This document shows positions 1 through 5,609 of a stretch of DNA of 6,392 bases, in pieces. The position numbers and the translations under genes are program-made. Under the pieces are notes generated by a model that was not told the DNA's origin, did not search any database, and was given only the letters and a program-made list of their open reading frames with translations. Numbering within the stretch: position 1 is the stretch's first letter; the number at the start of each line of letters is the position of its first letter. The DNA comes from Janthinobacterium sp. (GTDB lineage: Bacteria > Pseudomonadota > Gammaproteobacteria > Burkholderiales > Burkholderiaceae_D), in contig DMYQ01000261.1 in assembly GCA_003482555.1 (NCBI GenBank), positions 12,573-18,964 of the forward strand. The letters are read 5' to 3'.

Positions 1-692
1 GCTTGCGACATGCCGACCGCGGCCGGGATGTCCAGGCTGCGCGCGACGATGGCCGTGTGCGAGTTCTGGCCGCCAACGTCGGTGACGAAGCCGATGAAGG
101 AACGGTCGCGGAATTGCAGCATGTCGGCCGGCGAGATATCGTGCGCGACGACGATCATCTGGGCCAGCGCGTGTTCACCCGGCCCCGCCTTCGGCAGCGT
201 CTGTTCGCTGCCCAACAAGACCTTCAGCACGCGCTCGGCCACTTGCTGGATGTCGGCCTTGCGTTCGCGCAGATAGGGGTCTTCGATTTCGTCGAACTGG
301 CCCGAGAGTTCATCGATCTGTGTCAGCAAGGCCCACTCGGCGTTGTAGCGGCGCTCGCGGATGATGTCCAGCGGCGCCTCGGAAATGAGGGGGTCGGACA
401 GGATCAGCGCATGCACGTCGATGAAGGCGCCCAGTTCCGTCGGCGCATCCTTGGGCAACTCGTTCCACAGGGTCTGCAATTCGCGGTGCACGGTGGTGAG
501 GGCGTCGCGCAGGCGCTTCACCTCCCCTTCCAGGTGCTCCTCGGCGACCAGGTAATGCTTGACGTCGAGCGCGGCCGGCGACAGCAGGTGGGCGCGGCCT
601 ATCGCAATGCCGCGCGAGACGGGGATGCCGTGCAGCGTGAAGGACGCCATCGCGGGGCCCGTCGGAGTGCGGTTGGGGCTGCGCTCAGCCAT
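1..692 (-). CDS. ptsI: Phosphoenolpyruvate-protein phosphotransferase, enzyme I of the PTS (N-terminal part; cut by the window edge)
   Basis: Cytoplasmic enzyme I takes phosphate from phosphoenolpyruvate onto a histidine and passes it to HPr. About 230 codons are visible; the family is usually about 575-590 residues, so the C-terminal PEP-binding domain lies beyond position 1. The N-terminus contains HGIPVSRGIAIGRAHLL, typical of EI. Near the edge is the phosphohistidine signature GGQNSHTAIVAR (His codon at 57-59), which fits the PEP-utilising enzyme pattern although E. coli has Arg-Thr where this has Gln-Asn. Start choice: the ATG at 692-690 overlaps the ptsH stop by one base (TAATG) and has AAGG six bases upstream, which suggests translational coupling. 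A second in-frame ATG at 650-648 gives MASFTLHGIPV, closer to the family N-terminus but without a good ribosome binding site. The first start adds 14 residues of polar, unconserved-looking sequence. Identity is secure; the exact start is not. Confidence 0.93.
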   Translation of the reverse strand, partial: MAERSPNRTPTGPAMASFTLHGIPVSRGIAIGRAHLLSPAALDVKHYLVAEEHLEGEVKRLRDALTTVHRELQTLWNELPKDAPTELGAFIDVHALILSDPLISEAPLDIIRERRYNAEWALLTQIDELSGQFDEIEDPYLRERKADIQQVAERVLKVLLGSEQTLPKAGPGEHALAQMIVVAHDISPADMLQFRDRSFIGFVTDVGGQNSHTAIVARSLDIPAAVGMSQ

Positions 693-961
693 TACTCGCC
701 TTCGCCAAACCTGTCGAGTATCAGCGCGGTGAGGGCGTCGACGCAAGCCTGCTCGTCGCCGCCGTCGGCCTCCAGAGTCACTTTCGCGCCCTTGCCGGCG
801 GCCAGCATCATCACGCCCATGATGGACTTGGCGTTGATGCGGCGGCCGTTGCGGGTCAGCCAGACATCGCTCTGGAACTTGGCCGCCAGCTGGGTGAACT
901 TGGCGGAGGCGCGCGCGTGCAGACCCAGCTTGTTGATGATTTCTAATTCTTTTTGAATCAT
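692..961 (-). CDS. ptsH: Phosphocarrier protein HPr
   Basis: Small cytoplasmic phosphocarrier (89 residues, normal for the family) that moves phosphate from enzyme I to EIIA proteins. The active-site motif NKLGLHARAS places the phosphorylated His at residue 15, as in classical HPr. Ser46 lies in AKSIMGVM, the site used by HPr kinase/phosphorylase in organisms that have it, so the protein has both regulatory sites. The start at 961 gives MIQKELEIINKLGL, matching family N-termini. An upstream ATG at 1021 would add 20 unrelated residues spanning a hairpin and is not favoured. The ribosome binding site is weak: the sequence before the ATG is A-rich with no clear GGAG. The gene overlaps ptsI by one base and lies 81 bp downstream of the EIIA gene, a wider gap than that to ptsI. 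Confidence 0.96.
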   Translation of the reverse strand: MIQKELEIINKLGLHARASAKFTQLAAKFQSDVWLTRNGRRINAKSIMGVMMLAAGKGAKVTLEADGGDEQACVDALTALILDRFGEGE

Positions 962-994
962 TTTTGTTTCGTCTTTATCTAGATCTCTCGAGCA

Positions 995-1011
995 AGCGCC
1001 ACATTGGCGCC
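995..1011 (-). other. Stem-loop in the ptsM-ptsH gap
   Basis: On the minus strand GGCGCCA, a 3-base loop ATG, then TGGCGCT forms a 7-bp stem (six Watson-Crick pairs plus one G-U). It ends about 34 bases before the HPr start codon and has no T-tract after it, so it is not a standard terminator. It could act in RNA processing, mRNA stability or attenuation, or have no function. The pairing is seen directly; any role is inference. Confidence 0.4.
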
Positions 1012-1025
1012 AAATAAGCACTACC

Positions 1026-1038
1026 GCCGCCCGGCGGC
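1026..1038 (-). other. Short GC stem-loop just after the ptsM stop codon
   Basis: A GCCGC / GCGGC 5-bp stem with a 3-base loop lies four bases beyond the EIIA-gene stop codon (1043-1045). No run of T follows, so it is not a convincing intrinsic terminator. With the stem-loop at 995-1011 it makes two consecutive hairpins in an 81-bp gap. In GC-rich DNA a stem of this size can arise by chance. Confidence 0.25.
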
Positions 1039-1042
1039 CACA

Positions 1043-1450
1043 TCAATTCTCGCCGACCCGGATGCGGTTGTCGACCCGCACCGCGCCGCTTTGCGCGCCG
1101 GCCAGGGCCATCTCCACCACCACGTCGAGCGTGTCGCGGCGATAGGTGATGGCGCGCAGCAACATCGGCAAGCTGATGCCGGCGATCACTTCGACCCGCC
1201 CGGCATCGGCCAGCTTGTTGCAGCAATTGGCCGGCGTGCCGCCCTTGACGTCGGTGATCACCAGCACGCCGGAGCCGTCGTCGATGCGGCGGATGGCTTC
1301 CTCGGCCATGCGCTGCACTTCGGTCAAATCCTGGTCGGCGGTGACGTCGATCGCCTCGAAGCGCTCGGTCGGCCCGCGGAACACATGGGCGCAGGCGGCG
1401 ATGAAAGCCTGGCCGAGCGGCGCGTGGGTCATGAGCAGTATGCCAACCAT
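1043..1450 (-). CDS. ptsM: PTS mannose/fructose-family EIIA protein (single domain, probably regulatory)
   Basis: A 135-residue single-domain EIIA of the mannose (ManX N-terminal) family, predicted to be cytoplasmic and to accept phosphate from HPr. The N-terminus MVGILLMTHAPLGQAF puts the candidate phosphorylated His at residue 9, matching His10 of E. coli EIIAB-Man. Further family landmarks are VLVITDVKGGTPAN (about 62-75) and GISLPMLLRA (91-100). Unlike E. coli ManX it has no IIB domain, and no IIB, IIC or IID gene is in the window. With ptsH and ptsI downstream this matches the EIIA-HPr-EI cluster of many beta- and alphaproteobacteria, thought to signal rather than import sugar. An adjacent Cys pair (76-77) follows the GGTPAN loop. 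The start at 1450 has only a weak upstream AAGA. Annotated elsewhere as manX or simply EIIA, so the symbol is less certain than the family. Confidence 0.9.
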   Translation of the reverse strand: MVGILLMTHAPLGQAFIAACAHVFRGPTERFEAIDVTADQDLTEVQRMAEEAIRRIDDGSGVLVITDVKGGTPANCCNKLADAGRVEVIAGISLPMLLRAITYRRDTLDVVVEMALAGAQSGAVRVDNRIRVGEN

Positions 1451-1499
1451 ATCTTATGCCACCATCCGGGTTGGGCGCCAGAGTGCGCGCCGCGCAACA

Positions 1500-2456
1500 T
1501 TAAACATTCTCGCTCCGCGCCACATCTTGTTCGATGGCGTCGATGAACATGGCCGCCACGTCGAAGCCCGTCTGCTGCATGATTTCCTGGAAGCAGGTGG
1601 GGCTGGTGACGTTCACTTCGGTCAAGAAATCGCCGATCACGTCCAATCCTACCAGCAACAGACCGCGCTTGGCCAGGATAGGGCCCAGGGTTTCGGCGAT
1701 TTCCAGGTCGCGCGCCGTCAGGGGCTGGGCCACGCCGGTGCCGCCGGCGGCCAGGTTGCCGCGCACTTCGCCCGGTTGCGGGACGCGCGCCAGCGCGTAG
1801 GGCACCGGCTTGCCGCCGATGACGAGGATGCGCTTGTCACCCTTGTCGATGTCGGCGATGAAGCGCTGCGCCATGATGGTGCGGCCGCCGTTCTCGCTCA
1901 GGGTTTCGATCACCGAACCCAGGTTCAGGCCGTCGGCCTTGACGCGGAAGATGCCGGCCCCGCCCATGCCGTCGAGCGGTTTGAAGATCACGTCCTCGTG
2001 CCTGGCGTGGAAGGCGCGCAGGCGCGCTTCGCTGGAAGTGACCAGGGTCGGCGCGGTGAATTCCGAAAACTGGGCGATGGCCAGCTTTTCATTGTTGTCG
2101 CGGATCGCCGAGGGCCGGTTGAAGACGCGCGCGCCGCGCTTTTCCGCCAGTTCCAGCAGATAGGTACCGTACACATACTCCATGTCGAAGGGCGGATCCT
2201 TGCGCTCGATGATGGCGTCGAAGTCGGTCAGCGGCGTCTCCGCGGGCGGCGCCGCGCGGAACCAGTCGTCGGCCTCGCCGGTCAGGGTGATGCGCGCCGC
2301 GCTGGCGCTGACGATGCCGTCGTTGAGCGCCATGTCGCTCTGCTCGAAGGCGTAGATGGCGTGACCGCGGCGGGCCGCCTCGGCCATCATCGCATAGGTC
2401 GAGTCTTTATAAGTCTTGAAGCCTGCCAGCGGATCGGCGAGGAAAGCGATTTTCAT
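1500..2456 (-). CDS. gshB: Glutathione synthetase (ATP-grasp)
   Basis: Cytoplasmic enzyme joining gamma-glutamylcysteine and glycine with ATP, the second step of glutathione synthesis. The 318-residue product is close to the 316 of E. coli GshB and resembles it along its whole length. Visible landmarks: the N-terminal MKIAFLADPLAGFKTYKDST (1-20), ERKDPPFDMEYVYGTYLLE (84-102), RDNNEKL (119-125), the ATP-grasp glycine-rich KPLDGMGGAGIFRV (159-172), PYALARVPQPGEVRGNLAAG (219-238), and the metal-binding region TEVNVTSPTCFQEI (279-292). The ATG at 2456 gives the expected family N-terminus; an in-frame TTG at 2468 would add four residues and is unlikely. The Shine-Dalgarno is poor (GGG seven bases upstream). 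It lies 108 bp downstream of gshA and 49 bp upstream of the EIIA gene, all in the same direction. Confidence 0.97.
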   Translation of the reverse strand: MKIAFLADPLAGFKTYKDSTYAMMAEAARRGHAIYAFEQSDMALNDGIVSASAARITLTGEADDWFRAAPPAETPLTDFDAIIERKDPPFDMEYVYGTYLLELAEKRGARVFNRPSAIRDNNEKLAIAQFSEFTAPTLVTSSEARLRAFHARHEDVIFKPLDGMGGAGIFRVKADGLNLGSVIETLSENGGRTIMAQRFIADIDKGDKRILVIGGKPVPYALARVPQPGEVRGNLAAGGTGVAQPLTARDLEIAETLGPILAKRGLLLVGLDVIGDFLTEVNVTSPTCFQEIMQQTGFDVAAMFIDAIEQDVARSENV

Positions 2457-2466
2457 GGTCGAACCC

Positions 2467-2486
2467 AATTGAAGTAATGCTCAATT
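2467..2486. repeat. Small inverted repeat just upstream of gshB
   Basis: AATTGA (2467-2472) and TCAATT (2481-2486) form a perfect 6-bp inverted repeat with an 8-base spacer, ending 10 bases upstream of the gshB start codon. It is AT-rich against a GC-rich background. It could be a protein-binding dyad, or, if transcribed, a hairpin covering the translation start region. No motif of a known regulator was recognised. Confidence 0.35.
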
Positions 2487-2516
2487 CTAGCCGAGTTTGG
2501 CGACACCGGCCCCAAC

Positions 2517-2531
2517 GGCGCTCAAAGCGCC
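2517..2531 (-). other. Hairpin between gshA and gshB without a T-tract
   Basis: GGCGCT, loop of three, AGCGCC: a perfect 6-bp GC-rich stem in the 108-bp gap, 33 bases beyond the gshA stop codon. On the minus strand it is followed by GTTGGGGCC, not by T residues, so it does not look like an intrinsic terminator and read-through from gshA into gshB is expected. It could stabilise the gshA 3' end or be a chance structure. Confidence 0.35.
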
Positions 2532-2564
2532 ACCGGGCCGGGCTTCCCCGCGCCTGTCAGTGGC

Positions 2565-3863
2565 CTAATACACTTCCGGATTCGGGTCGGTGCGCTCCAT
2601 TTCGAGCGAAGCGGCCAGCAGCGCCAGGCGCGCCACCACGCCATACACGTAGAAGCGGTTCGGCGCGGCCGTGCCCGGCTTGGCTTTCAGGTCGGGCACG
2701 GCGTGCTGCTGCGCGAAGGCCAGCGGCACGAACTGGGAACCGGGCGCGTTCAAGTTCTGGTCGACGCCGCGCTCGGCGTGCACGCGGTAAAAGCCGCCCA
2801 CCACGTAGCGGTCTATCATGTACACGACGGGCTCGGCCACCGCCTCCTTGATGCTCTCGAAAGTGGGCACGCCTTCCTGGATGATGACGTCGGTCACCAC
2901 CCGGCCATCCTTGATGACGGACATCTTGTTGCGCTGCTTGCGGGTCAGGTCGCGCACTTCGCTGGAGTCCTTGACCGTCATGATGCCCATGCCATAGGTG
3001 CCGGCGTCGGGCTTGACGATGACGAAGGGCTTTTCCTTGATGCCGTATTCCTTGTATTTCTTGCGGATTTTCGCCAGCAGCACGTCGACGTTCGCGGCCA
3101 GGCAATCCTCGCCCTCGCCTTCCTGGAAGTTGATGTCGCTGCACTTGCTGTGGAAGGGGTTGAGCATCCACGGGTCGACGTCGATCATCTTGCCGAATTT
3201 TTTCGCCACTTCATCGTAGGCGGCGAAGTGATTGCTCTTGCGGCGCAGGGCCCAGCCGGCGTGCAGCGGCGGCAGCAGGCTTTGCTCGTGGATGTTTTGC
3301 AGGATGTTCGGGATGCCGGCCGACAGATCGTTGTTCAGCAAGATCGTGCAGGGATCGAAATCCTTCAAGCCCAGGCGCCGTCCATTGGCCAGGCGCACCA
3401 GGGGCTCGATCACCAGCATATTGCCGTCCGGCAGGGCCAGCGGCGTCGGTTGGGTGATTTCCGGGTCGAGGGTGCCGAGGCGCACGTGCAAGCCCGTCTG
3501 GCGGAAGATTTGCATCAGGCGCGCCACGTTTTGCAGATAATGGGGATTGCGCGTGTGGCTTTCCGGAATCATCAACAGATTGCGGGCGTCCGGGCAATAT
3601 TTGTCGATCGCGGCCATGGCCGCCTGCACGGCCAGGGGCAGCATTTCCGTGGCCAGGTTGTTGAAGCCGCCGGGAAACAGATTGGTATCGACGGGAGCCA
3701 GCTTGTAGCCCGCGTTGCGCAAGTCGACCGAGCAATAGAAAGGCGGCGTATGCTCTTGCCACTCCATGCGGAACCAGCGTTCAATGGCCGGCGTCGCCGC
3801 CAGGATTTTCTTTTCGAGGTCGAGGAGCGGTCCGGTCAGGGCCGTGACGAGGTGGGGAACCAT
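2565..3863 (-). CDS. gshA: Glutamate-cysteine ligase, Acidithiobacillus/proteobacterial type
   Basis: Catalyses the ATP-dependent joining of glutamate and cysteine to gamma-glutamylcysteine, the first and usually rate-limiting step of glutathione synthesis, in the cytoplasm. The 432-residue protein matches the GshA family first defined in Acidithiobacillus ferrooxidans (TIGR02049-like), not the E. coli GshA fold; this is from recollection of the family. Landmarks are CSVDLRNAGYKLAPVDTNLF (44-63), then PGGFNNL (64-70), PESHTRNPHYLQNVARLMQI (100-119), NPFHSKCSDINFQEGEGEDC (235-254), the glycine-rich nucleotide-loop-like IVKPDAGTYGMGIM (282-295), and IQEGVPTFESI (328-338). The ATG at 3863 has an excellent ribosome binding site, AAGGAAG, five bases upstream, which fixes the start. 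It is the first gene after the amtB terminator and so probably opens a gsh(-pts) transcript, with gshB following. No frameshift or truncation seen. Confidence 0.95.
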   Translation of the reverse strand: MVPHLVTALTGPLLDLEKKILAATPAIERWFRMEWQEHTPPFYCSVDLRNAGYKLAPVDTNLFPGGFNNLATEMLPLAVQAAMAAIDKYCPDARNLLMIPESHTRNPHYLQNVARLMQIFRQTGLHVRLGTLDPEITQPTPLALPDGNMLVIEPLVRLANGRRLGLKDFDPCTILLNNDLSAGIPNILQNIHEQSLLPPLHAGWALRRKSNHFAAYDEVAKKFGKMIDVDPWMLNPFHSKCSDINFQEGEGEDCLAANVDVLLAKIRKKYKEYGIKEKPFVIVKPDAGTYGMGIMTVKDSSEVRDLTRKQRNKMSVIKDGRVVTDVIIQEGVPTFESIKEAVAEPVVYMIDRYVVGGFYRVHAERGVDQNLNAPGSQFVPLAFAQQHAVPDLKAKPGTAAPNRFYVYGVVARLALLAASLEMERTDPNPEVY

Positions 3864-3868
3864 GGTTA

Positions 3869-3875
3869 CTTCCTT
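3869..3875 (-). promoter_or_regulatory. Strong ribosome binding site of gshA
   Basis: AAGGAAG on the minus strand, separated by five bases (TAACC) from the gshA ATG. It is the best Shine-Dalgarno match noticed in the gsh-pts block and decides the gshA start. Confidence 0.8.
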
Positions 3876-3981
3876 AAATTATGTGCCATCTCGCACACCG
3901 AACGAGTGTCATCGACTAGCGATATTACCTTGCGAATACCCCAAATCGGGGCAAAAGCCATTATTTAAAGCCCCACAACGC
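3876..3981 (-). promoter_or_regulatory. Probable promoter and leader region of gshA (no clear -35/-10 pair)
   Basis: This gap between the amtB terminator and the gshA ribosome binding site is AT-richer than the genes and is the only place in the window where a gsh promoter is expected. It holds AT-rich hexamers (for example TAATAT at about 3922-3927 and AATAAT near 3961-3966 on the minus strand) but no -35 box at 16-18 bases from either, so no sigma-70 promoter can be assigned. CCCC-AAATC-GGGG (3939-3951) is a small dyad. ACAC-N7-GTGT overlaps a CTCG-N9-CGAG pairing near 3890-3910. No sigma-54 -24/-12 motif was seen. Promoter presence is inferred from position. Confidence 0.4.
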
Positions 3982-4006
3982 AAAAAGGCGCCCGGGTGGG
4001 CGCCTT
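3982..4006 (-). terminator. Rho-independent terminator of the porin-glnK-amtB operon
   Basis: On the minus strand AAGGCGCCC, a 4-base loop ACCC, then GGGCGCCTT makes a perfect 9-bp stem that runs into five T residues. It begins about 34 bases beyond the amtB stop codon. No T-run flanks it on the plus strand, so it terminates in the minus direction only and should separate the nitrogen operon from gshA. Confidence 0.92.
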
Positions 4007-4010
4007 GGCT

Positions 4011-4032
4011 CATGCCCGCTCGCGCGGGCATG
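4011..4032 (-). repeat. Perfect 9-bp hairpin with GCGA tetraloop, REP-like, after amtB
   Basis: CATGCCCGC (4011-4019), four bases, GCGGGCATG (4024-4032): a perfect palindrome with a 4-base centre. Read on the minus strand the loop is GCGA, a GNRA-type stable tetraloop. It lies between the amtB stop codon and the terminator, seven bases past the stop. The CCCGC-N4-GCGGG core resembles dispersed extragenic palindromes of many proteobacteria, but only one copy is in the window, so membership of a repeat family is inference. It could also protect the 3' end of the mRNA. Confidence 0.55.
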
Positions 4033-4039
4033 GCAAGCA

Positions 4040-5596
4040 TCAGGAATGGTAAGCGGACTCGCCGTGGCTCGTGATATCGAGACCTTCGCGTTCTTCCTCT
4101 TCCGGCACCCGCAGGCCGATGACCATGTCCACCAGTTTGTAGGCGAGGATGGAGACCAGCGCCGACCAGACGATGGTGATACCGACCGCCTGCGCCTGGA
4201 TCCAGACCTGGCCCACGATCGAGTAGGCGTCCGCCGACATCTTGTTGCTGACATAGTCAAACAAGCCCTGGCCACCCAGCGACGGCGCGGCAAACACGCC
4301 GGTCAGCAAGGCACCCATGATGCCGCCGACGCCGTGGACGCCGAACACGTCCAGGGAATCATCGGCGCCGATCAGGCGTTTCAAACCATTCACACCCCAC
4401 AGGCAGACTATACCAGCGAGCAAACCGATCACCAGGGCGCCCATCGGACCGACGTAACCGCAAGCCGGGGTAATGGCGACCAGGCCGGCGACGGCGCCGG
4501 AAGCGCCACCGAGCATCGACGGCTTGCCTTTGGCGATCCACTCGCCGAACACCCACGAGACGGTGGCGGCGGCCGTGGCCAGCAAGGTATTGACGAAGGC
4601 CAGGGCGGCGACGTCGCCCGCTTCCAGCGCCGAACCGGCATTGAAACCGAACCAGCCCACCCACAACAGGGAGGCGCCTATCATGGTCATCGTCAGCGAG
4701 TGCGGCGCCATCGATTCGCGGCCGTAACCGACGCGTTTGCCAATCATGAAGGCACCGACCAGACCGGCGACGGCGGCGTTGATGTGCACCACGGTACCGC
4801 CGGCGAAGTCGAGCGCGCCTTTTTGGAAGATGAAGCCGGCTTTCGCGCCTTCAATGGCGGCGCTGGCCGCGTCCTTGATCGCGTCGGGGCCGGTCCAGAA
4901 CCAGACCATGTGGGCGATAGGCAGGTAAGAGAAGGTGAACCACAGCACCACGAAAGCGAGCACGGCCGTGAATTTGGCCCGTTCGGCAAAGGCACCGATG
5001 ATCAGACCGCAGGTGATGGCGGCAAACGTGCCCTGGAAGGCGACGTACACGAACTCGGGAATGACGACGCCCTTGCTGAAGGTGGCGGCGGTGGCGAAGG
5101 TGGCCTTGGCCGGATCCCAGATGCCGTTCAAGAACAGGCGGTCGAATTTACCGTAGAAGGCATTGCCCTCGGTGAAGGCGAGCGAGTAGCCGTACAAGCA
5201 CCACAGGACGATGATGACGGCGAAGATCATGAACACTTGCAACAGGATCGAGAGCATGTTTTTCGAGCGCACCAGGCCGCCGTAAAACAGCGCCAGGCCG
5301 GGGATCGTCATCAAGATCACGAGCAGGGTGGCGACCATCATCCAGGCGGTGTCGCCCTTGTTGGGCGTCGGCGCGGCGGCCGGCGCCGCCGCTGCGGCAG
5401 CAGGTGCGGCAGCGGGCGCCGAAGCGACCGCAGCCGCGGCTGGCGCGGCGGTCGACGCGGTCGACGCTGCGGCGACGGCCGAGGCGGCCGGATCGGCTTT
5501 CACGGCGGCGTCGTCGGCGGCAAAACTCGGCGCGGCGACGCTGAAGGCAAACAGGATGGCTACCCCAGCGAGCAACTTTGTTATAGTTTTATTCAT
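4040..5596 (-). CDS. amtB: Ammonium transporter AmtB with long Ala/Pro-rich N-terminal segment
   Basis: Inner-membrane ammonium channel of the Amt/Mep/Rh family, 518 residues. A signal peptide (about 1-26, MNKTITKLLAGVAILFAF, then SFA) is followed by a roughly 50-residue Ala/Pro tract and the usual multi-span core starting at GDTAWMM (about 81). Conserved positions by comparison with E. coli AmtB: the Asp of LDFAGGTVVHIN (263), the twin pore histidines 271 and 421 (DVFGVHGVGG), Phe191 in AFQGTF, Trp232 in HMVW, Phe318 and Ser322 in GFNAGS. The C-terminal tail GLRVPEEEEREGLDI followed by SHGESAYHS is the GlnK-binding tail. A segment of about 20 extra residues precedes GALDFAGG relative to E. 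coli. Start: the ATG at 5596 is seven bases from AAGGGG; the ATG at 5602 is too close to it. GlnK upstream should block the channel when nitrogen is plentiful. Confidence 0.97.
   Translation of the reverse strand: MNKTITKLLAGVAILFAFSVAAPSFAADDAAVKADPAASAVAAASTASTAAPAAAAVASAPAAAPAAAAAAPAAAPTPNKGDTAWMMVATLLVILMTIPGLALFYGGLVRSKNMLSILLQVFMIFAVIIVLWCLYGYSLAFTEGNAFYGKFDRLFLNGIWDPAKATFATAATFSKGVVIPEFVYVAFQGTFAAITCGLIIGAFAERAKFTAVLAFVVLWFTFSYLPIAHMVWFWTGPDAIKDAASAAIEGAKAGFIFQKGALDFAGGTVVHINAAVAGLVGAFMIGKRVGYGRESMAPHSLTMTMIGASLLWVGWFGFNAGSALEAGDVAALAFVNTLLATAAATVSWVFGEWIAKGKPSMLGGASGAVAGLVAITPACGYVGPMGALVIGLLAGIVCLWGVNGLKRLIGADDSLDVFGVHGVGGIMGALLTGVFAAPSLGGQGLFDYVSNKMSADAYSIVGQVWIQAQAVGITIVWSALVSILAYKLVDMVIGLRVPEEEEREGLDITSHGESAYHS
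5363..5512 (-). repeat. Low-complexity Ala/Pro-coding tract inside amtB
   Basis: Fifty codons (residues 29-78 from the preferred start) encode 30 Ala and 7 Pro, with runs such as PAAAPAAAAAAPAAAP. The DNA is a degenerate GCN-repeat with mixed Ala codons rather than an exact unit repeat. It lies between the signal peptide and the first membrane span of the mature channel, so it should be periplasmic. Its length may vary between strains. Confidence 0.8.
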
Positions 5597-5603
5597 CTGC
5601 ATT

Positions 5604-5609
5604 CCCCTT
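5604..5609 (-). promoter_or_regulatory. amtB ribosome binding site overlapping the glnK stop codon
   Basis: The minus strand reads TAAGGGG: the glnK stop TAA (5610-5608) shares its last two bases with the AAGGGG Shine-Dalgarno of amtB. The ATG at 5596 is seven bases away. This suggests translational coupling of glnK and amtB and decides between the two candidate amtB starts. Confidence 0.8.

Noticed and set aside
978..992. Three packed 6-bp palindromes (TCTAGA, AGATCT, CTCGAG), resembling a cloning polylinker
   Set aside because: They overlap by chance in a natural-looking intergenic gap; the flanking genes are continuous and correctly ordered, so there is no sign of a vector junction.
961..1021. 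Longer ptsH starting at the ATG at 1021
   Set aside because: The extra 20 residues do not resemble any HPr N-terminus and would be encoded by hairpin sequence; the start at 961 gives the canonical His15 and Ser46 numbering.
1146..2477. A 443-codon plus-strand open frame opposite gshB and EIIA
   Set aside because: It spans two well-identified minus-strand genes, with composition typical of an antisense shadow and no family resemblance. The same applies to 3-956 and 2703-3968.
3876..3981. Sigma-54 promoter upstream of gshA (a TGGCAC element is present near 3885)
   Set aside because: The needed TTGC-type -12 element at the right spacing is missing, and the element is too close to the ribosome binding site.
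5597..5602. amtB start at the ATG at 5602
   Set aside because: It leaves almost no spacing from the AAGGGG ribosome binding site, while the ATG at 5596 has seven bases.
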